The notes: generated by a model not told the origin, from the letters alone. DNA of 51,953 nucleotides from Bacillota bacterium (GCA_009711765.1 VEND01000103.1:1-51953); one strand, 5' to 3'. Counted from the stretch's first letter, positions 35,336 through 45,745 are shown. Made by a program: numbers and translations.

Positions 35336-35594
35336 CATACCCCTCCATTTAGTTTATAAATATTTTGACATACTAAAATATTAACCTTTACTGATTAAAA
35401 ACCTTTATAAGTAATTAACAAACAAAATAGGTTAAAATGACTTATATCCTAAATAAATAAATCTAAATGAAATTATTTATCATTATGTTCTGTATATTTT
35501 TTACAAATATGTAAGCTATATTTTTCAGAATTTTCTTGAATTCTATTGTTCTTTCGTTGAGATTATACAATTGTTAATTATTAACAAAAGAATA

Positions 35595-35610
35595 GGCCCC
35601 TGAGGGGGCC
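35595..35610 (-). terminator. terminator of the second NCS2 permease gene
   Basis: GGCCCC-TGAG-GGGGCC, an unusually GC-rich stem for this genome, is followed by TATTCTTTTG on the - strand. Confidence 0.75.
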
Positions 35611-35619
35611 ATGATAAGT

Positions 35620-36945
35620 TTATTTTTTAGGTAATACTAAATTTAATATCAATGCAGCAACAGTTCCAGTAGTTATTCCTGATTCAAATATAGTCCTCGC
35701 CCATTCAGGGAAATTTTTAAGTATATCGGGTCTAACAACAACCGCTAACCCTAAACCTAGTGCTATTGCTACAACAAGACTATTTCTCCTTGTGAAATTA
35801 ACTTGTTTTAATATTTTTATTCCTCCAACTGCTATCATTCCAAACATCATTATTCCTGCTCCACCTAATACTGGATTAGGCATTATAGATACTAATGCAC
35901 CTAATTTTGGGAATAATCCTGTTAAAATTAAAATTACACCAGATAGTGCCACAACAAATCTACTAGCTACACCGGTTAGAGGTATCACTCCTACATTTTG
36001 ACTAAATGAAGTATTAGGTCCTGCATTAAATATTCCTGCAAAAAAGCTTCCTACTCCATCAGCTAATAAACCTCTAGATAAGTCTTTACTTTCCATATCA
36101 TGATTACTTGCCTCTCCAACAGCCATTAAGTCTCCAACACTTTCTACTGTTGTAACCAAATAAGCTGGTATGAAACATAAAATTGCTGGTAAATCAAATT
36201 TTATACCATACTTAAATGGTGTTGGAAATGATGCCCAAGAAGCATCTGTTATCGCGGAAGTATTTAATAATCCCATTGGGATAGATATTATATATCCACA
36301 TATTATACCTATTAATATAGATCCTGCACTAAAGAAACCATTTCCCCACTGATTTAAAACTATTATAATAATCATTACAGCTCCTGCTAGGAAAAGGTTT
36401 CTAAGACTCCCATAACTTTCTGCTCCTACTCCCCCTGCTGCCCAATCTATGGACACAGGTATTAAGGTTAATCCAATAAGAGAAACAACTGTACCTGTTA
36501 CTACAGGTGGAAATATTTTCATAAGTGGTTTAATAAACCTACTTAATATTACCTCTGTAAATGCTCCAATCATTGTAGCACCAAAAATGCCTGGTAACCC
36601 TAACGAACTACCAACTGCAATAGAAGGTCCTACAAATGTAAAATCTGTTCCCATAACACATGGAAGTCTAGCTCCCACGGGACCAAATCCATAGGATTGT
36701 ATTACTGTAGCCACACCTGCCATAAATAATGTTGCGTTTACTAAAAATGTCATTTTTTCTACGTCAAGACCTAAGACTCCACCTACTACTAAAGGAACTG
36801 CTACTATTCCACTAAAAGCAGCTACTAAATGTTGTATAGCTAAAGGTATAGCTATCCTTAAAGGTGGTTTGTCATTAATCTCATACTCAATCTCTAAACC
36901 CTTATCAACCGCTTTTTCATCATATTGTGCTTCTGAATGGTCCAT
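35620..36945 (-). CDS. NCS2 purine (xanthine/uric acid type) permease, copy 2
   Basis: The 441-residue protein carries the same motifs as copy 1 (QNVGVIPLTG; TTVESVGDLMAVGEAS). Differences gather in the first 30 residues and in surface loops, while the membrane core is nearly unchanged. Each copy has its own leader and terminator, so they are probably separate transcription units that may respond to different signals or differ in affinity. GGAGGG precedes the ATG. Confidence 0.85.
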   Translation of the reverse strand: MDHSEAQYDEKAVDKGLEIEYEINDKPPLRIAIPLAIQHLVAAFSGIVAVPLVVGGVLGLDVEKMTFLVNATLFMAGVATVIQSYGFGPVGARLPCVMGTDFTFVGPSIAVGSSLGLPGIFGATMIGAFTEVILSRFIKPLMKIFPPVVTGTVVSLIGLTLIPVSIDWAAGGVGAESYGSLRNLFLAGAVMIIIIVLNQWGNGFFSAGSILIGIICGYIISIPMGLLNTSAITDASWASFPTPFKYGIKFDLPAILCFIPAYLVTTVESVGDLMAVGEASNHDMESKDLSRGLLADGVGSFFAGIFNAGPNTSFSQNVGVIPLTGVASRFVVALSGVILILTGLFPKLGALVSIMPNPVLGGAGIMMFGMIAVGGIKILKQVNFTRRNSLVVAIALGLGLAVVVRPDILKNFPEWARTIFESGITTGTVAALILNLVLPKK

Positions 36946-37270
36946 TTTATCCCTCCATATAATTTGTCTAGGAATCCCTATATTAAAAACAAGCTTGTCT
37001 ATATATTAATTCTTAAAAAAGTATGTTAATCCTTTATCAATGTTAAATAAATAATATTTCAATAATTCTAAAAAAATAATATATTTTTGGAAGTATATAT
37101 TATTTTTATTAATATTTTTATATTGTTTTGTTAAATATAAACATATTTTTTATATTTTTATATTATATAGTTAGTTCATTTTGTTATTGATTTACATTGT
37201 TAATATGTAACAAATGAATCTCAAAATAAGAAAAAAGGGCTTCTGCTTAAGCAGAGGCCCTTTTTATATT
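36946..37270. other. AT-rich gap between NCS2 copy 2 and oppA
   Basis: About 325 bp hold only the oppA terminator at 37232-37265, a short ACAAGCTTGT palindrome near the NCS2 ribosome site and a block at roughly 37050-37200 with almost no G or C. No riboswitch or further gene is recognised. Confidence 0.5.
37232..37265 (-). terminator. opp operon terminator
   Basis: A 15-bp stem with one G-U pair (37232-37246 with 37251-37265) and a TTAA loop is flanked by A- and T-runs directly after oppA. Confidence 0.85.
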
Positions 37271-38983
37271 TTATTTCCCTTCTATATATGCTTTATCCAT
37301 ATATAAATATCCAAGTGGAGATTTTCTCCAACCCTTTACATAGCTTTTCATTAATTCAGGATCTGATGCAAAGTAAATAGGACATACTGTATATCTTTCC
37401 ATCCATAGATCTTCTGCTTTGTGCATATATTCATTAGCCTTTTGAATATCTATAGTTGATTTTGCCTTTCTTATATACTCATCAAATTCCTCACTTGAAT
37501 ATTGAGTATAATTGTTACCACTTGCACTTATGAATAAATCTAGGAATGTCATTGGATGTGCATAGTCTGCGCCCCATCCTATCCTTCCTACTTGATAGTT
37601 ACCCTCTGATAGATTAGATAAATGTACCTTCCACTCAGCATTACCTAGTGTAACATTTACATTTAAGTTTTTCTTCCACATTTCTTGAACAGCTTCTGCT
37701 ACTCTTTGATGGTTTTCATTTGTATTATATTTTAGAGTTATTTCTGGTAATCCTTCTCCATTAGGATAACCTGCTTCTTCTAGTAATTTTTTAGCTTCTT
37801 CAACTTTAGCACTATTAGGATCTATATCATAGTTTCCTCCAGCTTCTCTAAAGTCTTCTCCTCCTATATTAATACCAACAGGAACTACACCAGTAGCAGG
37901 TGTTTCTCCACCCATTGATACAGTATTTACAATAGCACTTCTATCTATCGCTAAGGTAAATGCCTTTCTAACCTTCTCATTATTAAAAGGTTCTACTTTA
38001 TTATTAAAAGTATAATAGTATAATCCTAAGTCAGGTAAGATCATAAAGTCATCATTTTCAGCTTGAAGTCTTGCTATTTCAGCCCTTGGTACTCCATCAG
38101 TACCATCTATATCCCCAGCTTCAAATGCAGCTAGAGCTGTTGTATCTTCGTTTATTAATGTCATTACATATTTATCTAACTTAACTCTTTCTTTATCCCA
38201 ATAATGCTCATTTTTAGCCATTACTACTTTTTCGTTATGACTCCACTCAGTTACTTTAAAAGGTCCATTTGAAACTATAGTATCAGCTTCTAATGCCCAA
38301 GTATCAGGATTTTTTTCAACAACATCTTTTCTAATTGGAAAATAAGTTGGGAATGCAAACATTTCAAGCATCCAAGATACAGGTCCTTGTAAAGTTACCT
38401 TTAATGTTTTTTCATCTATAACTTCTACTCCTAATTCATCTATAGAAGCATCACCATTAATTATATCTTCTGCATTCTTTAGATAGAATAATTGATATGC
38501 ATAATCTGATGCTGTCTCAGGATTAATTACTCTCTTCCAAGCATATTCAAAGTCATAAGCTGTAACTGGCTTTCCATCTGACCATTTTGCATCGTCTCTT
38601 AAATAAAATGTAAATTCTGTAGCGTCTTCATTCACATCCCATTTTTTAGCAACACCTGGTATAGCCTTATCATTTTCATCAAGGTTTGTTAACCCTTCAA
38701 AAGTGTTTATTATAACATTGAATCCTACATTTTCTGTAGCTTTTCCTGGGTCTAGGGTTTCAGGGTCTGCACCCATATTATAAGTTACTACTTGCTCAAC
38801 TTTTGGTTCTTCCTTAGGCTCTTCTTTAGGTTCATCTTCTTTTTTATTATCTTCTGTATCATCCTTTGTGTCCTCTTTAACTTGGTCATCATTAGTAGGT
38901 TCCACATCATTATTTCCACAAGCAACAACTGAAGTAAATACTAACCCTAGTATTAATAATATTGCTAAGGCTTTTTTAATCAT
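37271..38983 (-). CDS. oppA: oligopeptide-binding lipoprotein
   Basis: The 570-residue protein has a lipoprotein signal (lipobox SVVAC, cysteine at residue 22), an acidic D/E/K linker (about 25-63) and the SBP_bac_5 fold with PETLDPGKATENVGFNVI and WSDGKPVTAYDFEYAWKRV, typical of OppA. It is anchored outside the membrane and gives peptides to OppBC. It is the last gene of the operon, separated from oppF by a 57-bp gap with a hairpin that may raise its mRNA level, as binding proteins are needed in excess. GAGGGGG precedes the ATG. Confidence 0.93.
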   Translation of the reverse strand: MIKKALAILLILGLVFTSVVACGNNDVEPTNDDQVKEDTKDDTEDNKKEDEPKEEPKEEPKVEQVVTYNMGADPETLDPGKATENVGFNVIINTFEGLTNLDENDKAIPGVAKKWDVNEDATEFTFYLRDDAKWSDGKPVTAYDFEYAWKRVINPETASDYAYQLFYLKNAEDIINGDASIDELGVEVIDEKTLKVTLQGPVSWMLEMFAFPTYFPIRKDVVEKNPDTWALEADTIVSNGPFKVTEWSHNEKVVMAKNEHYWDKERVKLDKYVMTLINEDTTALAAFEAGDIDGTDGVPRAEIARLQAENDDFMILPDLGLYYYTFNNKVEPFNNEKVRKAFTLAIDRSAIVNTVSMGGETPATGVVPVGINIGGEDFREAGGNYDIDPNSAKVEEAKKLLEEAGYPNGEGLPEITLKYNTNENHQRVAEAVQEMWKKNLNVNVTLGNAEWKVHLSNLSEGNYQVGRIGWGADYAHPMTFLDLFISASGNNYTQYSSEEFDEYIRKAKSTIDIQKANEYMHKAEDLWMERYTVCPIYFASDPELMKSYVKGWRKSPLGYLYMDKAYIEGK

Positions 38984-39009
38984 TTTCTTACCCCCTCATA
39001 TTATATTAC

Positions 39010-39035
39010 TTCCATAAATTTTTTAATTTATGGAA
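39010..39035 (-). promoter_or_regulatory. intercistronic hairpin between oppF and oppA
   Basis: An 11-bp perfect stem TTCCATAAATT/AATTTATGGAA with a 4-base loop lacks a U-run. It is more likely an RNA-stability or processing element than a terminator. Confidence 0.5.
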
Positions 39036-39040
39036 AGATT

Positions 39041-40033
39041 TTATTTCTTATTATCTAACAAATGACAAGCAACTGTATGGTCTCCACCTAAATTTTTCAT
39101 ACTAGGCTCCTTATTTTTACATGTTTCAAAGGCATATTTACATCTAGTTCTAAAAGTACACCCTTTAGGTGGATTTATTGGACTTGGAACTTCACCTTCT
39201 AAAGTTACACTTTCTCTTTTATGGGTTACATCTGGGTCTGGTATTGGTATTGCTGATAACAAAGCTTTTGTATATGGATGTGTTGGGTTTTTATAAAGTT
39301 CTTCACTTTTAGCAACTTCTACTATTTTTCCTAAATACATTACAGCAATTCTATCTGAAATATGTCTAACCATTGATAAATCATGGGCTATAAAGAGATA
39401 AGTAAGACCTAATTCTTTTTGAAGATCTTCAAGCATATTTACAACCTGGGCTTGAATAGATACATCTAAAGCTGATATAGGTTCATCACAGATTATAAAA
39501 TCAGGATCTACTGCAAGTGCCCTGGCTATTCCTATACGTTGTCTTTGACCTCCGCTAAATTCATGGGGATATCTACTTGCATGCTCTTTACTTAATCCTA
39601 CAGTTTTAAGTAAATAATATATTCTTTCTTGTCTTTCTTTACCTGATGCAAGTTTGTGTATATCTAAAGGTTCACCTACTATATCTCCTACAGTCATTCT
39701 GGAATTTAAAGATGCAAATGGATCTTGAAAAATCATTTGTACCCTTTTTCTAAAGGAACTTAAATCCTTTTCCTTCATATTACTTATATTAGTACCATCA
39801 AATATTACATCTCCATCTGTTACATCATAAAGTCTTATAATTGTTCTTCCTGTTGTTGTTTTACCACACCCTGACTCACCAACTAATCCAAAGGTTTCAC
39901 CCTTTTTTATATCAAAGCTTATATCATCAACGGCTTTAACATACTGCACTTTCCTTTTTAAAAATCCTTTTTTTACTGGGAAGTATTTCTTTAAATTCCT
40001 TACTTTAATTATTGCATCCTTATCTTTATTCAT
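39041..40033 (-). CDS. oppF: oligopeptide transporter ATPase OppF
   Basis: The 330-residue protein has Walker A GESGCGKTT, signature FSGGQRQR, Walker B FIICDEPISALD and the C-terminal oligo_HPY domain (PSPINPPKGCTFRTRCKYAFETC) that can hold an iron-sulfur cluster in related proteins. It works with OppD on the inner face of the membrane. It overlaps oppD by 8 bp. Confidence 0.94.
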   Translation of the reverse strand: MNKDKDAIIKVRNLKKYFPVKKGFLKRKVQYVKAVDDISFDIKKGETFGLVGESGCGKTTTGRTIIRLYDVTDGDVIFDGTNISNMKEKDLSSFRKRVQMIFQDPFASLNSRMTVGDIVGEPLDIHKLASGKERQERIYYLLKTVGLSKEHASRYPHEFSGGQRQRIGIARALAVDPDFIICDEPISALDVSIQAQVVNMLEDLQKELGLTYLFIAHDLSMVRHISDRIAVMYLGKIVEVAKSEELYKNPTHPYTKALLSAIPIPDPDVTHKRESVTLEGEVPSPINPPKGCTFRTRCKYAFETCKNKEPSMKNLGGDHTVACHLLDNKK

Positions 40034-41060
40034 TTACAATCCCCCTTTTAACTCCTGTATCCATTTTCATATTAGGGGACTGTTTATGTAATAACCAACA
40101 CATAGCTTTATGGTTTTCATCTATCTTAGTATATTTTGGAGCGTGTAAGCTACAAATCTTCATTGCATAGGGACATCTAGCCGTAAATGGACATCCCTTT
40201 GGTGGTTTTATAAGATCAGGCGGGGTTCCTGTTATAGGTATAAGTCTTTTCTTTTCACCTAAATCTAATCTAGGTATTGATTTTAAAAGTCCCATGGTAT
40301 ATGGATGCTTAGGATTATAAAAGATATCCTTAGAAGTACCTTCTTCCATAACTAACCCACCATACATAACTACAATTTTAGTACATATATCAGCCACTAC
40401 ACCTAAATCATGGGTTATAAGTATTATGGATGTATCAAGTTTTTCCTTTAAATCCTTCATAAGTTTTAATATCTGATCTTGTATAGTAACATCTAAAGCT
40501 GTTGTGGGTTCATCAGCAATTAATAAATCCGGTTCACAGGAAAGAGCAATAGCAGCCATAGCCCTTTGTCTCATTCCTCCACTAAACTCATAGGGATAAT
40601 TAGAAACCCTTTCTTCAGGAGATGGAATCCCAACAAGTCTAAGCATATCTATAGCCTTTTCTTTAGCTTTTTTCTTACTTAAACCTTGATGTCTTATAAT
40701 AACTTCCATTATCTGATCTCCTATTGTATATACAGGATTTAGAGACGTCATAGGATCTTGAAATATCATGGCGATTTCATTTCCCCTTATATTTAACATT
40801 TCTTTATTTTTTTTATTAACAATATCTTCTCCCTTAAAAAATATATCCCCACTTTTAATTTCACCTGGATACTGTAAAAGTTTCATAATAGATAGGGATG
40901 TAACACTTTTTCCACTGCCTGATTCACCAACTATTCCCATAACTTCTCCTTTATTTAAGCTAAAGCTAATTCCTCTAACTGCTTGAACTTCTCCTAGGTG
41001 AGTATAAAATGAAGTTTTTAAATTTTTTACTTCTAATATCTTCTCACTCAAAAGATTCAC
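40026..41060 (-). CDS. oppD: oligopeptide transporter ATPase OppD
   Basis: The 344-residue protein has Walker A GESGSGKS, signature FSGGMRQR, Walker B LLIADEPTTALD and the C-terminal oligo_HPY domain (PPDLIKPPKGCPFTARCPYAMKIC). It follows oppC after 7 bp. The four core proteins (B, C, D, F) plus OppA complete the importer. Confidence 0.94.
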   Translation of the reverse strand: MNLLSEKILEVKNLKTSFYTHLGEVQAVRGISFSLNKGEVMGIVGESGSGKSVTSLSIMKLLQYPGEIKSGDIFFKGEDIVNKKNKEMLNIRGNEIAMIFQDPMTSLNPVYTIGDQIMEVIIRHQGLSKKKAKEKAIDMLRLVGIPSPEERVSNYPYEFSGGMRQRAMAAIALSCEPDLLIADEPTTALDVTIQDQILKLMKDLKEKLDTSIILITHDLGVVADICTKIVVMYGGLVMEEGTSKDIFYNPKHPYTMGLLKSIPRLDLGEKKRLIPITGTPPDLIKPPKGCPFTARCPYAMKICSLHAPKYTKIDENHKAMCWLLHKQSPNMKMDTGVKRGIVNE

Positions 41061-41067
41061 CTCTCTT

Positions 41068-42249
41068 CTATTTACGTAATTTTGGGTCTAAAGCATCTCT
41101 TAAACCATCACCTAAGAAATTAAAAGCTAACATTGTAATACATATTGCAAGTGATGGTAAGAACAATTGATAAGGATATGATCGATATCCGCCGAGGGCA
41201 TTATTACAAAGGGTACCCCAGGAAGCTAATGGTGCTGGAACTCCTAATCCTATAAAGCTTAAAAAGGCCTCTGTAAATATAGCCGTTGGTATCATCATAG
41301 TCATTGAGACAATAATTGGTCCCATTGCATTTGGAAGTAAGTGTCTTACTAATATTCTTAAATTTGTTGCACCTATGGTTCTAGCAGCCATAACAAATTC
41401 CTGTTCTTTTAAGCTTAGTATTTGCCCCCTTACTATACGGGCCATACGTACCCAAAAGACTGAACCTAGTGCTATTATTATAGGTTTAAGTCCAGGTTTA
41501 AGAACTACCATTAATAATATTACATAAAGCATCAATGGAACTGTACTTATTATATCTACTATTCTCATCATAATATTATCTACTCTACCACCTGCATATC
41601 CTGAAATTCCTCCATATAACACACCGATAAAGAAATTAACTAAAGTTGCTACAAAAGCAATAAGTAAAGATATTCTTGCTCCATATATGATTCTTATTAA
41701 TAAATCTCTTCCTAAATCATCTGTTCCTAATAGATGATTTTTATTCCAAACCTTTTTATAAAAAGGATATTCATTACCATTTTCATTTAATAATTTAAAT
41801 GGTTTATCACTAAAATCTAATACAATTTCTTTTCCATTTAACTTATATACTTTAATCTTTTTTTGAAAATCCTGTTTAATAGGATTTAATAAATTTATTA
41901 TCTCACCATTACTTGTTGAGCTATATATTTTTAATCCGTTAGCTAAATAGATATAATTTTCATTATCTATTTTAAAAAGTTCTAATCTTGGAGGTAAACT
42001 TGCCATTTTTAAACTTTGATCGGAGAAATTATATTTTGAAAAAAATGGTCCAAATATAGCCGTTAAAATTAATATAATAATTATTACTAAACCTATCATT
42101 GACATTATATTTCTCCTTAATCTTCTCCAAGCATCTTGAAAATATGTTAAACTTGGTCTTGATATTAAGTCACTTTCTTTCTCTTTATTATCTATTTTTT
42201 CCCACATATCCTCTGGAATAGAATCCATATTAACCTTTGAATTACTCAT
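41068..42249 (-). CDS. oppC: oligopeptide transporter permease OppC, with an enlarged outer loop
   Basis: The 393-residue protein has six membrane segments and the permease EAA loop (AARTIGATNLRILVRHLLPNAMGP). It begins with the OppC N-terminal segment (RPSLTYFQDAWRRLRRN). Between the first and second segments lies a stretch of about 110 residues (about 75-185) that ends in the usual HLLGTDDLGRDL but is roughly 70-80 residues longer than in common OppC of about 300-310 residues. It contains many aromatic and charged residues and probably faces outside near the binding protein. Confidence 0.92.
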   Translation of the reverse strand: MSNSKVNMDSIPEDMWEKIDNKEKESDLISRPSLTYFQDAWRRLRRNIMSMIGLVIIIILILTAIFGPFFSKYNFSDQSLKMASLPPRLELFKIDNENYIYLANGLKIYSSTSNGEIINLLNPIKQDFQKKIKVYKLNGKEIVLDFSDKPFKLLNENGNEYPFYKKVWNKNHLLGTDDLGRDLLIRIIYGARISLLIAFVATLVNFFIGVLYGGISGYAGGRVDNIMMRIVDIISTVPLMLYVILLMVVLKPGLKPIIIALGSVFWVRMARIVRGQILSLKEQEFVMAARTIGATNLRILVRHLLPNAMGPIIVSMTMMIPTAIFTEAFLSFIGLGVPAPLASWGTLCNNALGGYRSYPYQLFLPSLAICITMLAFNFLGDGLRDALDPKLRK

Positions 42250-42262
42250 CTAATGTCCCCCC

Positions 42263-43183
42263 TTATTTATCAAGCTTTATTCTTGGGTCAACTATCCCAT
42301 ATACTAAGTCAACTAATAAAATCATAATTATTAGAAATGCAGAATAAAAGATAGTAATTCCCATGATAGTTGTATAGTCTCTATTAGTTATACTTTGAAC
42401 GAAGTGTCTTCCCATTCCAGGTAATGCAAATATTCTCTCTACTACAAAGGAACCTGTAAGTATAGCTGCAATTAAAGGACCTACATATGTAACTACAGGT
42501 AATATAGCATTCCTTAATGCATGCTTAAAAATCACTTTATATTCAGGAATACCCTTTGCTCTTACAGTTCTAATATAATCCTGACCTAATACTTCTAACA
42601 TGCTTGATCTTGTAAGTCTTGAAATAAAAGAAAGTGAATACCCTGAAAGGGCTAAAACAGGTAATATAAAACTTTGCCAATTTTTTATACCAAAGGTAGG
42701 AAATACACTTAATTTAACAGCGAAAACATATATAAGTGTGGTAGCAATAACAAAGTTAGGTATAGTTACTCCTAAAGTCGCTAAAAACATCACTGTATAA
42801 TCTGGCCATTTATTTTGTTTTAAAGCTGATATAATACCAAAGGGGATTCCAATACATAATGTTAGTAATACTGAAAGGATACCTAATTTAGCTGAAGTAG
42901 GAAAACCATCTCCTATAAGCTTATTTACAGTCTGTCCTTCATACTGAAAAGAAGGTCCAAGATCAAATCTAGCTACATCTAATACATAATCTATATACTG
43001 CTTCCAATATGGATCATTTAAATGATATCTTTCGTTTAGTGCCTCCTCCACAGCAACAGGCAGTTTCTTCTCTGCTGTAAAAGGGCCTCCTGGTATGGCA
43101 TGCATTAATACAAATGTAAATGTAATAACTAAAATAATTGTTATGAGCATAGAAATAAATCTTCTTATTAAAAATCTTCCCAT
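42263..43183 (-). CDS. oppB: oligopeptide transporter permease OppB
   Basis: The 306-residue protein has six membrane segments, starts with GRFLIRRFISMLITIILVITFTF as in OppB, and has the EAA loop VRAKGIPEYKVIFKHALRNAILPV. It is the first gene of the operon. AGGAGTG precedes the ATG. No clear promoter was assigned in the gap upstream. Confidence 0.94.
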   Translation of the reverse strand: MGRFLIRRFISMLITIILVITFTFVLMHAIPGGPFTAEKKLPVAVEEALNERYHLNDPYWKQYIDYVLDVARFDLGPSFQYEGQTVNKLIGDGFPTSAKLGILSVLLTLCIGIPFGIISALKQNKWPDYTVMFLATLGVTIPNFVIATTLIYVFAVKLSVFPTFGIKNWQSFILPVLALSGYSLSFISRLTRSSMLEVLGQDYIRTVRAKGIPEYKVIFKHALRNAILPVVTYVGPLIAAILTGSFVVERIFALPGMGRHFVQSITNRDYTTIMGITIFYSAFLIIMILLVDLVYGIVDPRIKLDK

Positions 43184-43540
43184 AAAAATTTCACTCCTTT
43201 TAAAAATATATAGTTAACTTTAACACCTCCAAATTTTTATTTCTCTTTTAATATTATTTAATGCTTTAACACCCAAAATAATTCCTTAAAAATAATTAAC
43301 AAAATCTATAGCATGTCTTTAATCTAATATATGTAGGCGATTTAAAAATATAACATTTTTCTTTCAATACCAGTTAATATCCCAAATTTTTAATTATGAA
43401 AACATATTCTAATTAATCTATAAATATTACAATAAAATAACAATTCAATTTTAAAAATAATCAAAAAAAGAGAAATGTATCACATTTTATGTGATAACAT
43501 TTCCCTTTTTCTATTTTTTAAATCTATGCTATTAAATTTT
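43184..43540. other. gap upstream of oppB
   Basis: About 357 bp. Apart from the terminator of the alpha-glucosidase gene at 43475-43505 it is AT-rich leader sequence. No riboswitch, T-box or additional gene is recognised. Confidence 0.5.
43475..43505 (-). terminator. alpha-glucosidase gene terminator
   Basis: A 13-bp stem with one bulged T around ATCACAT/ATGTGAT is followed by CTCTTTTTTT on the - strand, 36 bp after the stop. Confidence 0.75.
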
Positions 43541-45745
43541 TTACTCTCTTTTATCATTGATTATTATTTTTTTATCGTTATTACCATAAACTCTAAAATC
43601 ATATTCTGGAATATTATATTTATTTCTTAAAATATTTGTTTCGATATTAATATTTTCTTTATCTTCTTCTAATTTTATAAGTATTTCTGAATATATACCA
43701 TCTTTATAATCAAAACTCAAACCATCATCAAAATAAATATTATATTCATTATTTTCTCCAGCATATATTTCTATATCTAATTTTTCATCCTTTTCACCAA
43801 TATAATTCATGCAAGTATCCCTTGGTAGTATAGCACCTGCTTTAACATACATAGGTAAAACATCTAACTTAGCTTCTTTAATAATATATCTGCCACCAGT
43901 AATTTTTTCCTTTGTCCAATAGTCATACCATACACCTTTAGGTAAATATATCATTCTCACATGTTTAGCTGGTCTAGTTATAGGACATATCATTAATTTT
44001 TCTCCTAATAAAAATTGATCATTTATATTAAATGTATTCTCATCATTCTGGTAATGATAAAATAATGGTCTTAATGCAGGTTCCCCTTCTTTATAACTTT
44101 CTCTCATTAAATTATACATATACGTTATAAAATTATATCTTAATTTAATATATTTTACAGTATTTTTAAAAGTTTCATCATCAAAGGACCATGGTTCTTG
44201 GTTTATTGTTCCCTTAGCACTATGGTTTCTAAATAACGGTGTAAATGCTCCTAATTGGGTCCATCTTGTAAGTAACTCACCATTACTATCTTCTAAGAAA
44301 CCTCCTACATCTCCACCTATAAAGGAAAATCCACTTAAACTAAGATTTAAATACATAGGTATGCTTGATTCTAAATGCTCCCATATACTTGTATTATCTC
44401 CTGTCCAAAGTGCTGCATACCGCTGCGTCCCAGAAAATGCTGCCCTTGTTAAAATAAATGGTCTTTTATTATCGTTTATATTTTTTAACCCATTATAAGT
44501 AGCCTTAGCTTCTAACATTCCATATATATTATGAATCTCTGAATGAGTTTTTTCTTTTCCTTTATCATCAACATGCAAAGAGTCTTTAGGTAGGGTTTTA
44601 CTTTCGGTAGAAAAATCAGAAGGCTCATTCATATCATTCCATATACCTTCAACACCATCTTTAACTAAATCTTTATGTAATTCTCCCCACCATTTTCTAA
44701 CTTCTTCTCTTAAAAAGTCTGGAAAAACTGCATCTCCTGGCCATACTTCACCGACATAAACTAAATTCTTAGAATCTTTAATATAATAATCTTTTTTAAG
44801 TCCTTGTTCGTAAACATCATAACCTTTTTCTTTCTTAACGCCTGGATTTATTATAACCACAAGCTTATATCCCATTTTTTTAAGCTTAGTATTCATCTTT
44901 TTAAATTCTTTAAACTTATCTGAATCAACAGTGAAAACCTTATAATCTTTCATATAATCAATATCTAGATATAATACATCACAGGGTATATTTTCCTCTC
45001 TCATTTTACTTGCTACTTTCATTAATTGTTCTCTATTTTCATAACTCCATCTACACTGCTGATACCCTAAAAAGTCCTTTCTAGGTAAAGGCATTGTACC
45101 TGTTAGCTTAGAATAACCCTTTATAACATCTGATACATTATCTCCATATATAAAGTAATAATCAAGATTTCCACCCTCTGAACTAAATTGAACACTACTT
45201 TCATATTTTCCAAAATCAAATTTCGTTTCGTATGTATTATCAAAATATATACCATAGGTTTTAAAAGTATCAAGCCCTATATAAAATGGAATAGAAGTAT
45301 GATATTTTTTAATAGTTGGATTATGTAGATAATTAAGTCCGATAACATCTGAGTTCCAATTAACTGTACTTTCTCCTAATCTATTAATCCAACCATATTT
45401 TTCTCCCATACCATAAAAACCTTTTTCCCATATAATTTCTTTATGTAACTCAACATTATCTACATCAATTTTTTTATCTTTATTTAATAGATTTCCCTCT
45501 GTGTCATAAATTTTTACTTTAAGATCCTTTTCATTTACAACAATTTTAATTTTATTTGATTTAATAATATTATTCTCTAATTCAAGTTCAACTTCTTTAG
45601 GTTTAGCTACAACTGCCAAGGTAGAAATAGGTAATTTATTTTCCTTGTTATATACAAATCTAACAATATTATCACCATAAAATACTATATCTAAAAAATT
45701 ATTATCGTTTTCTATTGTGTAGCCATAAGCAGTTCTTTTTATCAT
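43541..45745 (-). CDS. alpha-glucosidase, glycoside hydrolase family 31
   Basis: The 734-residue protein has an N-terminal beta-sandwich (to about 215), a catalytic barrel and C-terminal beta domains. The nucleophile is D371 in IWNDMNEPSDF and the acid/base D450 in ALWTGDN; LYLDIDYM (258-265) and FIGGDVGGF complete the GH31 signatures. It has no signal peptide, so it acts inside the cell, releasing glucose from maltose-type oligosaccharides. AGGAGGAATCTT precedes the ATG. Its neighbour is a pullulanase, giving an alpha-glucan breakdown pair, though each has its own terminator. Confidence 0.92.
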   Translation of the reverse strand: MIKRTAYGYTIENDNNFLDIVFYGDNIVRFVYNKENKLPISTLAVVAKPKEVELELENNIIKSNKIKIVVNEKDLKVKIYDTEGNLLNKDKKIDVDNVELHKEIIWEKGFYGMGEKYGWINRLGESTVNWNSDVIGLNYLHNPTIKKYHTSIPFYIGLDTFKTYGIYFDNTYETKFDFGKYESSVQFSSEGGNLDYYFIYGDNVSDVIKGYSKLTGTMPLPRKDFLGYQQCRWSYENREQLMKVASKMREENIPCDVLYLDIDYMKDYKVFTVDSDKFKEFKKMNTKLKKMGYKLVVIINPGVKKEKGYDVYEQGLKKDYYIKDSKNLVYVGEVWPGDAVFPDFLREEVRKWWGELHKDLVKDGVEGIWNDMNEPSDFSTESKTLPKDSLHVDDKGKEKTHSEIHNIYGMLEAKATYNGLKNINDNKRPFILTRAAFSGTQRYAALWTGDNTSIWEHLESSIPMYLNLSLSGFSFIGGDVGGFLEDSNGELLTRWTQLGAFTPLFRNHSAKGTINQEPWSFDDETFKNTVKYIKLRYNFITYMYNLMRESYKEGEPALRPLFYHYQNDENTFNINDQFLLGEKLMICPITRPAKHVRMIYLPKGVWYDYWTKEKITGGRYIIKEAKLDVLPMYVKAGAILPRDTCMNYIGEKDEKLDIEIYAGENNEYNIYFDDGLSFDYKDGIYSEILIKLEEDKENINIETNILRNKYNIPEYDFRVYGNNDKKIIINDKRE

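Noticed and set aside
36946-37020. Purine riboswitch before the NCS2 permeases
   Set aside because: The conserved three-way-junction core and loop sequences of purine riboswitches are absent in both leaders; only a short ACAAGCTTGT palindrome is present.
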